DNA of 64,000 nt from Entomortierella parvispora (taxonomy: Eukaryota; Mortierellomycota; Mortierellomycetes; Mortierellales; Mortierellaceae), in NCBI GenBank assembly GCA_963573315.1, contig OY752146.1, forward strand, positions 1,860,001-1,924,000, written 5' to 3'. How positions within the stretch are numbered: position 1 is the first letter of the stretch; each line of letters starts with the position of its first letter. The notes beneath the pieces were generated by a model. It was not told the origin of the DNA. It did no database searches and worked only from the letters and a program-made list of their open reading frames with translations. Shown here piece after piece: positions 45,975 to 56,961 of this stretch. A program made the translations under genes and the position numbers.

Positions 45975-47807
45975 TTAGATTGACGGAGAAGACGAGACAG
46001 AAAAAGGTGCCAGACTGTAGAAGGAAGTGCTGGTGGATGTAGACACCTGGCGAAGGTGATCTGCTTGTCGAAAGGCAAGTATGAATCGCCGGATTGCCTC
46101 ATTCGCTTGTTGATCCTCCTCTGCTGACTTCTGGCAAACCTGCATGCTCTGACGAAAGATTGCATCGGTTTTGCTTTGCACCTGCGCCGCAATAGCTGGA
46201 TCCAATAGTGGTGTTGCCGCTGTCATAGCGGGAAGCTGTTGCTGATCTGTACGCAAATCTCTTGCCCTACTCAGAGAATGCACAGCGTTAGATCAACCTG
46301 GATGGTGTATCGATCAAGTCATTAACGCATCCGTCAATACATACCAGCAGCTTGTCCCCGGCAGCCCGCCGAGAGGCCGTTTCTGCTTATTTTGAGGAGT
46401 TCCAGCAAAGGTCGAGGGTTGAACAAATTGATTCAAGAAGTCATGGCCGAAAGGATCTGGTACATCCTCAAGTCGGATGGCCGATCGACGATCTTTGTTC
46501 AAGTCGCCAGTAGCATTCACGGTTCGCTTTGAGGTCCTGCTCTTGCGTTCCGAACCGCTCGCGGTGTTGACTGCGGACGAATAGTTTGATTGAACTGAAG
46601 TCATCTCATGGTCAGCGTTGGCGCTGTATTGCGTCTCTTCGCGCTTGAGATATAACCTGAGTCCAGTACCAGCAGTACAGTCTTCCTCTGATGTGCAGTT
46701 TGGTGGAACCTTGGTTGAAAGACTCTGTCCTTGAATTGGCGAGAGTGGAAGCAGCCCCAGTTGACGGTGTGGATCTGACTGTCCTGGTTTTTGCTTCAGA
46801 CCAAAGATATCAAGAGCAGCGCGCAGTTTTGCCTCGGCTTGTTTGCTGATGTCGATGGCATTCCGACTTGCCTTCATGGCACTCTCCAGCTTCATAGAAG
46901 CCTCCACGCCTGCCTCCCTTGCCAGTTCGTCTGCAATGCTGATGCTGGTGTATGATAGAGATTCCATGGTCGGACGTCCGTGTGGGCCATGGTCTGATTC
47001 GAGGATTGAAAGCGGTATGTCCGGGACGAGTTCTGGGAGAAGAACAGACGACGGACTCAAAGGCACATACGGCATGGCGAAAGGGATCGATTCCTCAGCA
47101 AGCCAGGCCTCGAGTTGTTTGATTGGTGGTAGACTAGTGTTGCCGCGATCGTGAGTGACAGTCAAGGTCGAAGGCCTGAGAGATGCCTCCGGTAGGTGTT
47201 GGCTGGAAACGGTCTCTTTTCGCTGCACCCCAAGATGCTTCTCAAACGATGCTGTAAATGGGTCGGCTGTGAACAGAGTTGTGAGAGGGAGAGACTGCTG
47301 CAATGCGGGGTGGGGTCCTTGTGAGTGCCAGAAATATGTCTTGCGAATGGCGGAGACGGGGTCGGCCTGGAATGATGATGCTGAGAAGGGTGGAGAGTTT
47401 TGAAGAGCTCGAATTTGAGCCTGGAGAAGACTCATCCCGTACTCACTGTCCAGCCGTGGCTCATCCTCGAACCGGGACTCCCGCTCCCCGGTCGCTTGGG
47501 AATCCGTTACGATACGATTGTGAGAAGAGACCAGCAGAGACAAGTCATTAGGCCCTGACCTCCGCCACAAACCATCCCCAATCATCTGGCCCTCCTGTCT
47601 CGCGCTAGGCTTGTCGCCCCCGCTAACAATAGCACTAGTGGTAGTCTCATAATCGAAATTAGACCGGGGCTGCGCCGCCTCTACTGCTGAACCTGGTGGC
47701 CCTAGCTCCAGATCTGTCTGCCATGCATCTCGATCCATGGTTGTCGGTGGATTTATCTTTGCCTCGAAGAAAGGAGAATTTTTGACAAAAGGCGCGGTCA
47801 TGGTCAA
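45975..47807 (-). CDS. Hypothetical protein
   Basis: Exons 47807-46345 and 46266-45975 give about 584 residues; the intron is 78 bp with GTATGT/TAG borders and matching phase. Most of the protein is Ser/Pro/Glu-rich and probably disordered. Two parts look helical: about 310-345 (SISIADELAREAGVEASMKL and AKLRAALDIFGLKQ) and the C-terminal exon (MTAATPLLDPAIAAQVQSKT through EEDQQANEAIRRFILAFRQA). A basic stretch ERKSRTSKRT may be a nuclear signal. I do not recognise a family. Length and a clean intron support a real gene. Several Mets lie near the start (residues 1, 3 and 24). Confidence 0.6.
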
Positions 47808-48439
47808 CCCTGTTGGTGGCGTTGAGCCAAATGGTTATGCTGTACTCTTGGCGGTCGTGAGCAGGCCGTTTGCCGTACGTCGGTATTGAGTAGTTGGATG
47901 AAAGATGCAATACGAAGAATGGAAAACCAAAAAAATTGCTAACTTTTATGGAGAAACCAAGCAGCGTGTTGAAGTCGAATTGCATCCATTACTCTCTGTC
48001 AGTTGCTTCACATTACTTCTTTAATACTATTTTCTGTTGAGTCTGGACTTTTTTGATGCCCATAGAGATCAGGCATGGCAGGTGTCAAGGTAATGAGAAG
48101 CGCCATTGTCATTGTGTTTGGAAATGGTCCGACCAATGCGCGTTTGACGGAGTGAGTCTGACGACATGGTGCAACCCATGAGGAACGCGTTCATGCAAAC
48201 ATCGACCAGTCACGCAGTCGTGCAACTTTAAGGAGAGGAGTGCTCTGTGAAGTCATCATGACTACGAGACGCGTTTGGTACCTTTGCAATGAATACGTAA
48301 TATCCCCTTTTCTCCCGATATTACATCACCATGATACTGCATCCGGCATCAGCCAACGAAATAAAATAAAAAGGACCCGTTATTCGCTGGCCCCACTTTA
48401 GCCTCACCCACCTTAAAAACACAACAAATAACCATCGAA
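47808..48439. other. Divergent intergenic region
   Basis: This is the shared upstream region of the hypothetical gene (minus) and CsbD (plus). The last 80 bp before the CsbD ATG hold a C/A-rich leader. No other gene is seen. Confidence 0.5.
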
Positions 48440-48724
48440 ATGACTGAACGACTCTCCAACACCGCCAACTCCTATATTGGAGGCGCCAAGCAGACCATTG
48501 GCCAGACTCTCGGCTTCTCGGATCTCGCTGCCAACGGCGCCGCGCAGAAGGCGCAAGCCGACGCTGCCCAGCGGCTCGCTGACGCCAAGACCCACTCTGA
48601 CGGGATCGGACACAAGGTTGAGGGCCAAGCCCAGACCAAGGTCGGCTCTTTGACTGGCGACAAGTCCATGGAGGCTCGGGGACATGCTAATGAAGCTCTC
48701 GGCGACATTCAGCGCAACGTCTGA
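48440..48724 (+). CDS. CsbD-like stress protein
   Basis: A single-exon protein of 94 residues, very hydrophilic, Ala/Gly/Gln/Asp-rich and free of cysteine and tryptophan. It matches the CsbD-like group found widely in fungi and bacteria: IGGAKQTIGQTLGFSDLAAN near the start and HKVEGQAQTKVGSLTGDKS (about 58-76), followed by ARGHANEALGDIQRNV. Members are small, abundant proteins induced by general stress; their molecular function is unknown. The short intronless gene with its own AATAAA fits high expression. It converges on the V-ATPase subunit H gene with 121 bp between stop codons. Confidence 0.88.
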   Translation: MTERLSNTANSYIGGAKQTIGQTLGFSDLAANGAAQKAQADAAQRLADAKTHSDGIGHKVEGQAQTKVGSLTGDKSMEARGHANEALGDIQRNV

Positions 48725-48793
48725 AGACTCTTCGAAATGGAGAAATCATCCCTTGTAGCGCAAAATTGTATAAAACATCCTTGTATTTTTCAG

Positions 48794-48799
48794 AATAAA
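48794..48799 (+). terminator. Poly(A) signal of CsbD
   Basis: AATAAA is 70 bp after the CsbD stop and 47 bp before the stop of the convergent V-ATPase gene, so the two 3' UTRs probably overlap. Confidence 0.55.
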
Positions 48800-48845
48800 A
48801 GACCCTAGAGTCTTTCTTTCAGTAGTCGATATTGGCTGTCTTTGC

Positions 48846-50930
48846 TCAAACCCTTCCTCCTCCACCTCCGATCAACGACCAACTTGCGTTCACACTATTG
48901 TAACGCACTTCTTGATCCGGATGCGACATGAGCTCCATGATACGTTGCTTGACACCAATCTCTTGTAAAAACCTACACAGTTTATGGAAAGCTCAGCTCG
49001 ATGACCAGGAATTGACACCAGTAACAACATGGGATTCTTTGGCTTACTTTTTGCTACTGGGATCCTTCTTCACGTATTGTCCGATATCGTTTGCTGCGAC
49101 AGAGAGAACAACTGTGTCGCTGGCAGTGCTTAACAGACGAGCAAGAACCCTGAAAATAAAGGAATAAAAGCTGTCAGATAAGATACTACAAAGGCTGGTA
49201 AGCATCAAAGGCAATGGAAAAAGTACGTACCTGAGCAGAGCGTAGTTTTCCCTCTTCAGTTCCCTCCAGTTTTTGGTCCAAAATAAATCAGATTGATGAG
49301 GTGGTGACCATGTCAGTCGTCCAGACTCAAGTTCGGCCTGGTAAACTTCGAAAGTACTAAATATGTGTAATCGTTTAACGTAAGTTCCACAATTGTATAC
49401 TACAGTATACATCTCGCCAGTCTGATACTCACGTCAAAGTCTGGAAGTTTTCCTCCAGCTCGGCCTTAAGGTAGTTGACATCCTCCAAGATCTCACCATC
49501 TGACCACTTTCGAGTTGACAGGTTCTCGGTAAAAGTCAACAGCTTCACAGCCGCCATTGCAGCCAAGTTTGCCTCGGGCGCCCTCTCCACGAGATTCTAT
49601 ACATGTTCACGGAGCGGATTTGTTCAGGTCACCCTATACACTCGAGGTCACTATCGAGTACTTTCCAGAGTCGGCCACTTACACGTAGAGTGGAGACAAT
49701 GACTCGAATCACCTTTTCTTTGATTGCGGATTTGGCAATCTCAACAAGATGGGAGATAACGTCGTATTTTCTATATAGAATGAGCAACGTTAGTAAAAGT
49801 ATATTTTGAAAGGATCATCGGGATTGGCGACTCTACCTGTTAAGGTCTTTTGCTATCTCGGCGTTAAATGTCAAGATCCAAAAGCAATAGATGACCTGGT
49901 ATTGCATTTGGGGTGATGGCGAGGCTGCCTTCAAGATTCGGACCAGAGCATCCATAGCGTGTGGGGTATCCCAGTAAACAAGTCGAAGGTCTCGTTGACG
50001 AAGAACAGACTCCAGCACCTGAACAGCCAAATCCACAACCGCCTGATTGTTGCTTTGAAGTTGTGCGGTAGTCCAGCGGAAGAGTTCTTGAGCAGCCTCC
50101 TTTCTAGGCTTGGGGCTAGCTCCGAGAAGGATGGTCAGAATCTTGCTCGCCTTCAATGGCACAAACTCATCTTCACTTCTCAGACACCTAGGAATACAAT
50201 ATAGCCAAACTCTGGTCAGGCGCTTGAAGTGCATGTGGATACCCCAACCGTAGGAGAATGTAATACTTCAGCAATGGTGCATAGGGCAGCGCTGGATCAT
50301 TTTTTGACAATGCAAGAAAAAATGCAGCCCGCTCTTCGTGGTCTAGGAAGCAGATGTTTGAGCCCAATGGTCAGCAAGGATGCAGTTGATCAACGTGACA
50401 ATGGTCCACAGTCAAGAGACACGATTGTGTACCAAGCAGAAGGTCGTCAATGAGAATAAGGATAGACTGGATGGTGTCCACGCGCACAAGCTTTTGAAGG
50501 AGGCTGATAAACAGGTCTGCATAGACAGGTCCTTGCTATTATCCACAAGGGTAGAAGACAGGAAGCCAGTGTCAATTATCACCAGTCCCTTGAGGATGAT
50601 GACGAGAGACAACCTTAAAAACAATACCTGGTCTACGACGCGTGAGAGATCTTCGCCTGTCTTCTTGTCCACAGCTTTGATATACGTGAGCTCGTTCTGG
50701 GTGATAAGGGTCGCGCGCTGATATCCCTGTGGAAAGCGCAGAGCAGGAATAAAAGAGTGAGAATGGAGCATGAGTCAAGAAACTGAAGTTGGGCTTGGGC
50801 AATTGGTCCGTGGTCTCATTACCTCCCAAGGAATGGGGCGCGCTCTCAGACCAGCGGTGAGCTCGTCCAAGTACGCGTTCGAGACGAGGGCCAGAGGGAC
50901 CTCGGGTGTGTCGTTGATGTGATTGACCAT
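48846..50930 (-). CDS. VMA13: V-type proton ATPase subunit H
   Basis: Ten exons (50930-50823, 50726-50628, 50535-50433, 50342-50267, 50187-49837, 49770-49683, 49596-49433, 49356-49231, 49149-49048, 48972-48846) give 447 residues, the usual size. Subunit H sits on the cytosolic V1 sector and is needed to activate the assembled vacuolar proton pump and silence free V1. Features in order: RPIPWEGYQRATLITQNEL; YADLFISLLQKLVRVDTIQS then ILILIDDLLLG; HEERAAFFLALSKND; the armadillo-like helical core EFVPLKASKILTILLG through YQVIYCFWILTFNAEIAKDL; then the C-terminal block RKWSDGEILEDVNYLKAEL, TWSPPHQSDLFWTKNW, SDTVVLSVAANDIGQYVK, and HPDQEVRYNSVNA. All phases match. It shares a 216-bp divergent promoter with the CCDC90-like gene. 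Confidence 0.94.
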
Positions 50931-51146
50931 AGTATGATGTTGAAGGGGGAAAGTGACAGAGTGGGAAGGAATGGGGGAGAAGAGGGGAGGAACAGGGCGA
51001 CCAGCAGCACCAGCAGACCATGGCACGAAAGAAGTCACGCCTCGCCTCTCGTGTCGGGCGAAAGTAGACCAGGTCCAGGGGTCGCTCTCTTTTCTCTCTT
51101 GCTCATTCTCTCTCTCTCCACTACCCACTTGCCGTCATTGCCTCCC
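50931..51146. promoter_or_regulatory. 216-bp bidirectional promoter
   Basis: The ATGs of V-ATPase subunit H (minus) and the CCDC90-like mitochondrial gene (plus) are only 216 bp apart. A CT-rich run (TTTTCTCTCTTGCTCATTCT, about 51090-51115) lies near the plus-strand gene. No TATA box is evident on either strand. Confidence 0.6.
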
Positions 51147-52375
51147 ATGGCCACCTCAAGGAATCAGCTCCTCCGCAAAGGTTATTCCCGGTCTGAGATG
51201 CCTCCGTGCCTTCATCCACAGCTGTCCGCTGGATTCTAACGTTTGCACAATTATCCCAACTAGGCACATCCTCGCTCCTGAAACAGGTTCATCTGGACCA
51301 GCGATGCACCCAACCCCTCACGGCGCGCTATAAACATACAGCAAGCAGTGGCAATCATGTGCAGGATGATGCTGCATCACAATCAGACATTGCTGTACCC
51401 TCATCCACCAGAAGTCGTCTTGATTTAACTGGATCCTCGGGATCGGCTGGTTTCCCATTGCTCTCGGCACCTACACATTATACCCAGCTGTTCCGTAATC
51501 CAACCAGCCTGCCGTCCGTCCTCTTTCGACGCTCGATTATTACAAACCACAACTTCAATACAAACAAAATCGTCTCAAAGCTGGAAAAAAACGGATTTCA
51601 AAGAAGCCAGGCCGAAGGCATCATGCGCGGAATCAAAGCCCTTCTTGGACAACAGTATGTAGCCCAACGGCTTGAACGAAAAGTCATTCTGCAATAGCGA
51701 GACATGCGGTTGACAGCGAATTGTCTTTTTTCCGAGCTAGCACGTCAAGGATCAGGAAGAACATGTTGACCACTGCGGATCTTGGCAACGAGTCATATTT
51801 ATTCAAAGCGGCATTGACAGAACTCCGGACCGAGCTTCAGATTCTGAGGAAGAACGACGCGGCTGCATTGGCTATCAGGACAGAGATTATCTCGCGAGAG
51901 ATTGACTCCTTGAACCAAAAACTGCGAGAGGATATTGCCAACGTAAAGAACGACATTGCTATTGACATGAACAGTCGCAAGAGCGATGTACGTGAAGAAC
52001 AAAAGGCGCTCGAGATCCGGATCCAATCCATGAGTAATCATTATATGGCTCAACTGGGCGATATGAGGACCAAGATGGAAGCTGCCAAGTGGGAAACGAC
52101 GCGCAAAGGAATGGGTAATGGAACATTGGACGCTCACCAATTTATCCTTGATCGTCTGCTCTTTCCTGTTACTGACCAAAGAATATTTTAACGTGTTTGC
52201 AGTTGCCATCTTCATTTCGGCCACGTTTGTGTTGTTGGCGAGCAGGATACTGATGTCGCGTGAGGTAGAGAAGATGCCCGTGGATTATATTGACCCCTAC
52301 GTGAACCACTCAAATGCCAATAATAACGCGGATGGCATGGTTCCCGACTCCTTTGTTGTCTCGCACCGGTCGTGA
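51147..52375 (+). CDS. CCDC90/FMP32-like mitochondrial coiled-coil membrane protein
   Basis: Exons 51147-51180, 51264-51654, 51741-52114 and 52203-52375 give 323 residues. The family (DUF1640; MCUR1/CCDC90B in animals, Fmp32 in yeast) sits in the mitochondrial inner membrane and has been linked to uniporter regulation or cytochrome oxidase assembly. The spliced N-terminus MATSRNQLLRKGTSSLLKQ is a basic presequence. KIVSKLEKNGFQRSQAEGIM and IKALL mark the family start (about 118-145). A long coiled coil follows (ELRTELQILRKND through MEAAKWETTRKGM). It ends in one TM helix (AIFISATFVLLASRILM) near the C-terminus, as in the family. The first donor is GTTATT, unusual, but phase, a TTCTAAC branch site and the CAACTAG acceptor support it. 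Confidence 0.85.
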
Positions 52376-52719
52376 TAAAGAGGCGACCCGTCACGGACGT
52401 CTCGGCAAATCTGAAGTCATAATAGAGCATGGAATGCAGCAGACTAGACACTAGCAATTGAAGAAAGAAAAAAAAGACAATTGCGAACGGACCTTTCGAG
52501 GTTCGGAAAGAGTATTGTGGGGGAGGGGATTGGACTCTCGTGACAAGGCCGCGGCCACTAGCTTTTTTCCCATCCTGCGCACGGGGCGACCCATCAACTA
52601 GGCCTCCTTTCTTACTCAAACATCTCTTTGGCCCCTCTTTCCTCTTTGTCTTTTCTCCCTATTCTCTACCCCACTCTTCAAAACCCGAGGTTGACTGAAA
52701 CAGGAAGCACTCATTCACT
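52376..52719. other. Intergenic stretch before succinyl-CoA ligase
   Basis: It has a CT-rich tract (about 52618-52680) next to the start of the following gene. Nothing else is recognised. Confidence 0.5.
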
Positions 52720-54816
52720 ATGTACAGACAAACGCTCAAGAAGACTCTTCCTTTCCTGGGAATGTCGCCGTCGGCCCTCATGCAAAGACAGGTAGAAGAC
52801 CAAGGCATTGCCACCTTGCTCCTTGGCCACCGCTCATGAGCACAATGGAAGGCGTGAGTTTTATTGACATGCATTTCGTTGACTTTGTCCAAAAAAAAAC
52901 GCAAAAAAGCTCCCGCTACTGCCAGCAAAAGCATTGATGGCCAGTCAAATCCGGCACTTGAACCTTCACGAGTATCAGTCCAAGCAGTTGATGGCCAAAC
53001 ATAACATCAATGTCCAGCGCTTTGCCATTGCAGAGACCGTTGATCAGGCCAAGAATGCCGCCCTCGGACTAAGTATGCTGTGTGAGGTCATTTTTAGCAC
53101 ATGGAGCTGTCTTGGGATTGACGAACAAGCTTCTGGGCTTTTTTTTCCGAAGAAAAGAGTGGGAAGGGAATTTGCTCTCGCTTTTCATTTTGTTCTCACG
53201 GGCCATGCTCTTCCTGCCTTGCATGACAATCACCACGAGACATATGTTTCTTGGGGAGTACAAGTGCAGGGAAATCCGTGAGAGCTTTTTTTTCTGACTT
53301 CAGGGTTGCTGAATGAACGCTGTAGAGGCGCACGAGATTGTAATCAAGGCCCAGATTCACGCTGGAGGAAGAGGCAAAGGAGAGTTCTCAAGCGGCCTAA
53401 AGAGCGGAGTCCATCTGACAAAGGAGTAAGTGCAGACCAAACATACGGATGTGAGGGAACAAGACCTAAACTTACATTGTGGCGTTGGCTGTCATCCTTT
53501 CAGTCCCTCGAAGGTGCCGTATTTGGTCGAGCAGATGCTTGGGTACAAGCTAAAAACGAAACAGACTGGCGAGGACGGTGTCCTTGTCTCTAAGGTAATA
53601 TTCTGGGCCCTAGGTTGCAGCTCAACTTCCAAAAGGACGTCGCATCTGATATAATGGCACTGCTGGTAATAGGTGATGATCGCAGAGGCACTGGACATTG
53701 CAAAGGAAACCTATTTTGCCATTCTGATGGACCGTGACAGCGGTGGACCCGTCATGGTGGGCAGCCCCGACGGAGGTGTTGATATTGAACAAGTTGCTGC
53801 CACCCACCCTGACCATATTTTCAAGGTAGTGAATCATTGCAGGCCAAGTTACAGACTTTGTGAGAACATGCATCAACGGTAATCTATATCTCTCATCCGA
53901 ACGTGTAGAGCATCATCGACATTGACTCCGGACCAACACAAAAGCAGACACTCGACATGGCCATGAAACTTGGGTTCCAAGGCAAAGCAGTTGCCGAGGC
54001 CTCTGAGCAGATGCAAAACCTTTTCCAGCTGTTTATGGATGTGGATGCAGTGCAGGTGGAGATCAACCCCTTCGGCCTGACACCTCAGAATCAAGGTACA
54101 GAATACCACTTTTCAGCCCGCGCCTGTCCTATCTATATAGATATTTACTCGACTAACCTTGTGTGGCACCTACAGTTGTTTGCTTCGACGCAAAGATCTC
54201 TTTTGACGACAATGCAGCATTCAAGCATCCAGAGTTGCAGGTGATGCGTGATACCACTGAAGAGAATCCGCGTGAGGTTGAGGCTGAAGATTGCGGTCTC
54301 AACTACGTTGGCATGGAGGGAAACATCGGGTGCCTCGGTTAGTCGTCTCGAACCTTTTTGCAGCACCTCCTGATCACTACTTCTGCATGATTACCCTAAC
54401 ATATTTTTTTTCTGGTTTAACTGTTGTCAAATGCAGTGAATGGAGCAGGATTGGCATTGGCCACTATGGACATCATCAAGCTACATGGCGCCTCACCCGC
54501 GAACTTCTTGGATGTCGGTGGTGGAGTCACGCCAAAGCAGGTCGGTCAAGCGTTCAAGATTCTCACAGAGGACAAGAATGTCAAGACGATCCTTGTGAAC
54601 ATCTTTGGTGGCATTGCAAGTTGCCTCACGATTGCGGAAGGAATGGTGAAGGCCTTGACGGAGGGACCCAAGATCAAGATCCCGATTGTTGTACGTCTGC
54701 AGGGCAATCAAGTTGCAGAAGCGAAGGAATGTCTTCGCCGCTCTGGACTCGACCTGACCTTGAGGGATGACCTGGATGAAGCAGCGATTGCGAGCGTCAA
54801 GCTGGCTTCTGCTTAG
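52720..54816 (+). CDS. LSC2: Succinyl-CoA ligase beta subunit, mitochondrial
   Basis: Eight exons (52720-52791, 52910-53072, 53326-53425, 53504-53594, 53673-53825, 53909-54095, 54176-54337, 54437-54816) give 435 residues. The enzyme couples succinyl-CoA cleavage to nucleoside triphosphate formation in the TCA cycle, with the alpha subunit in the matrix. A basic presequence ([15 protein letters not shown]) precedes the ATP-grasp start [16 protein letters not shown]. Then come [105 protein letters not shown] and [11 protein letters not shown]. All are expected. Whether ATP or GTP is used cannot be read safely. The intron 1 acceptor (AAAAAAG) and intron 7 donor (GTTAGT) are weak but required by phase. 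Confidence 0.94.
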
Positions 54817-55245
54817 AAAAACGCCACCGTGAAAACACATTGTAAACATGTAGGATCTCGATTCAACAATTAAAAAAACTCTCCAGTCAAGTTCGAATGA
54901 CCTTGTTCCCCAAAACCCTGCCTAGAATGGACTCAGGAGATATTGGACTGAGCCCAAGGAGCAACGCCCAAGCGGACAATTTCAATTTGGCCGTCTGTGG
55001 CTTCTAGGCTGACGACCTGCAGCGCGACACTGTTAAAAAAAGATACATCGACTTTCTAGAGAAGCGAATTCTGTTCCGGTCGGTCAATCCCCGGCACAAG
55101 GGTGTTGTCTTAGAGAAGAGGGAGGGGAATAACGCTAATGCTTGTTTCTTGCATCACATCCCGATTCCTAGCTCATTCTCCATCATTTCATCCTCATTCT
55201 GCATTCCTCCTCACTGCTGAACCAGCACACGACTTTGCACCGACG
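54817..55245. other. Intergenic stretch before the small secreted protein gene
   Basis: It holds the 3' UTR of succinyl-CoA ligase and the promoter of the next gene. No further gene is seen. Confidence 0.5.
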
Positions 55246-55774
55246 ATGCGTCTAAACACTCTTTTCACTTTCAAGACCCTCGCCCTGTCCTGCTTCTCCC
55301 TTCTCCCCCTCCTTTCCGTCCTTGCCTCTGCTCAGTCTCCCAACTGTCATCAGTGTATCCAAAATGCGACCCCAAAAGTTATCAACTGCACAACCTTGAC
55401 GACCACTCAATTGACTTTAGTCGATACTTTGATTCACGGCAAAAAGGTGTACGAGACGACAGGCCAGATGCGAGTGGCAGAGCCGGTCGTGTTTCAATGC
55501 CTGGTCGCCCTGATGTGGGATATCGTCCACTACAGGGCAACGCTCTGGGACAAGTGCCTGGACCCAGGCGTCGGCTGCCCCTGGGGTGAGATGATGCACT
55601 ACATGGAGATGATCCCAAAGATCGCATCTATCTATGGTGCCAGCGACCCACCCGTAAGAAGGACAACGCCATTTTTTTAATTTTTTTTTTTTTTGGTTTT
55701 TTTACAGAGTTGGAACTAATAACGGTTTATTTTCTTTTCTGTAGGCATCCATCTTGGTTGATGGTCCCGAATAA
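55246..55774 (+). CDS. Small secreted cysteine-containing protein
   Basis: Exons 55246-55653 and 55745-55774 give 145 residues. Residues 1-30 are a clear signal peptide (FTFKTLALSCFSLLPLLSVLASAQS). The mature part has about six cysteines (NCHQC, INC, FQC, DKC, GVGC), enough for disulfide bonds, and two NxT sequons (NAT, NCT). The first Cys pair resembles the FCGDC motif of the membrane protein at 31260, and both are followed by a helical region ending in another Cys pair. This may point to a shared ectodomain type. The last exon adds only ASILVDGPE. An in-frame ATG at 55138 would bury the signal peptide and is rejected. No TM or GPI signal is seen at the end. Confidence 0.7.
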
Positions 55775-55795
55775 CCATGCGACACAAACACATTC

Positions 55796-55801
55796 AATAA
55801 A
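55796..55801 (+). terminator. Poly(A) signal of the small secreted protein gene
   Basis: AATAAA lies 21 bp after the stop codon, between the convergent secreted-protein and RPEL genes. Confidence 0.55.
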
Positions 55802-56033
55802 ATAAGTAGAAACACTCGGCAGTTTATTGACTGTTTTCTTACGAAACTCCTTAAACTGGAAGAGAATGGGCAGGAGAGGTCCGCGTGAGTTTTGAGTCCA
55901 CATGTGCAAGCAACACAAATTGCCACAACAAGCAATTGCTATTACCAAGGATATTCTTTTTGATAAGGGTGCCAGGCGAAGGTCAATCCTGCAGTTTTGC
56001 ATTCAGCTTGTCCTCAAGTTGTTGACGCCTCAA

Positions 56034-56594
56034 CTACTCCGCCTGAATCTGAAGCGCCGGTGACATAGTGGGATCTTTGTCCATTCGAGAAAAAAGACTG
56101 TGTTAACGCTTCCCTCAAGATCATATCACCTTCTCAATACTATTGCTTTTACCATGAAGAATGTTGTGTTCCACCAATTCTGAAACTGGGGGACGGAGCT
56201 CCAGTTTGGCGTTGAGTGTGTCTTCAAGTTGGGACCTCTTCAAATCATCTGCTTGTGCTTGCAAAGTGGGGGCTACGTGAGGATCACGCAAGATATTGTG
56301 CTCGACCAGTTCCGACACCGGAGGTCGATGTTCCAGCTGTGTGCTAAGGGCATCCTTGAGTTGCGATCGCTTCAGCTCCTCGGCTTGAGCCTGCAAAGCA
56401 GGGGCGACGTGAGGTTCTAAGGTGTCAAATTTCAGGATATACACCATGAATACACACATACAAAAGAAGACTGCCTCATTGCAGGTGAGGTAAAGAAAAA
56501 AAGTACCTTTGAGGATGTTTTTCTCGACGACCTCTTCGGGCGTGGGACGTTCCTGGAGGAACCTGTCTAGCTCTTCTGTTGTCTTTGATTGCAT
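56034..56594 (-). CDS. Three-repeat RPEL protein
   Basis: Exons 56594-56507, 56416-56153 and 56074-56034 give 130 residues. The protein is little more than three RPEL-type motifs, the G-actin-binding element of MRTF and Phactr proteins: FLQERPTPEEVVEKNILK, QLEHRPPVSELVEHNILR and KLELRPPVSELVEHNILH. Each is followed by an A(L/T)-QAQA-x-x-LKRSQL helix linking to the next. The last exon adds DPTMSPALQIQAE, a truncated fourth linker, which supports that splice. Repeats 2 and 3 are nearly identical and the first is more diverged (EEVV in place of SELV). No signal, TM or nuclear signal is seen, so a cytosolic actin-monomer-binding role is the likely inference. Confidence 0.87.
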
Positions 56595-56961
56595 TTGGCT
56601 AGATGCTACTTTCGATGAGATAAGATGACACGGAAGAAAGGCGTTAGAAGAATGAACTTGGAGATGCTCAAATCACTTTTTAGGGGACTTTTATAAAGAA
56701 AAAAACGATGACGGCATGTTGCCGTCAATGATGATGCACATCATAAGTTCACAACATGAGCAATGACGCACCTTGGTAGCAAAAGCGATATTATACATTT
56801 TTTATTACTCTACACCCAAGACGATCGACCTCAATATCTGAGTTCACTCCAAGTTGCTGGTTGAGGATAGTGGGCAGGAAGGGCGTCGTGCCAGCATAAA
56901 CCCCTTCGAAGCGTGCCACAACCTGCTCGTGGGTGACGGTAGGTGCTCCTGGAATCGCTTC
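56595..56961. other. Intergenic stretch
   Basis: This is the promoter of the RPEL gene and the 3' UTR of the type I membrane protein gene, both on the minus strand. Nothing else is recognised. Confidence 0.5.
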
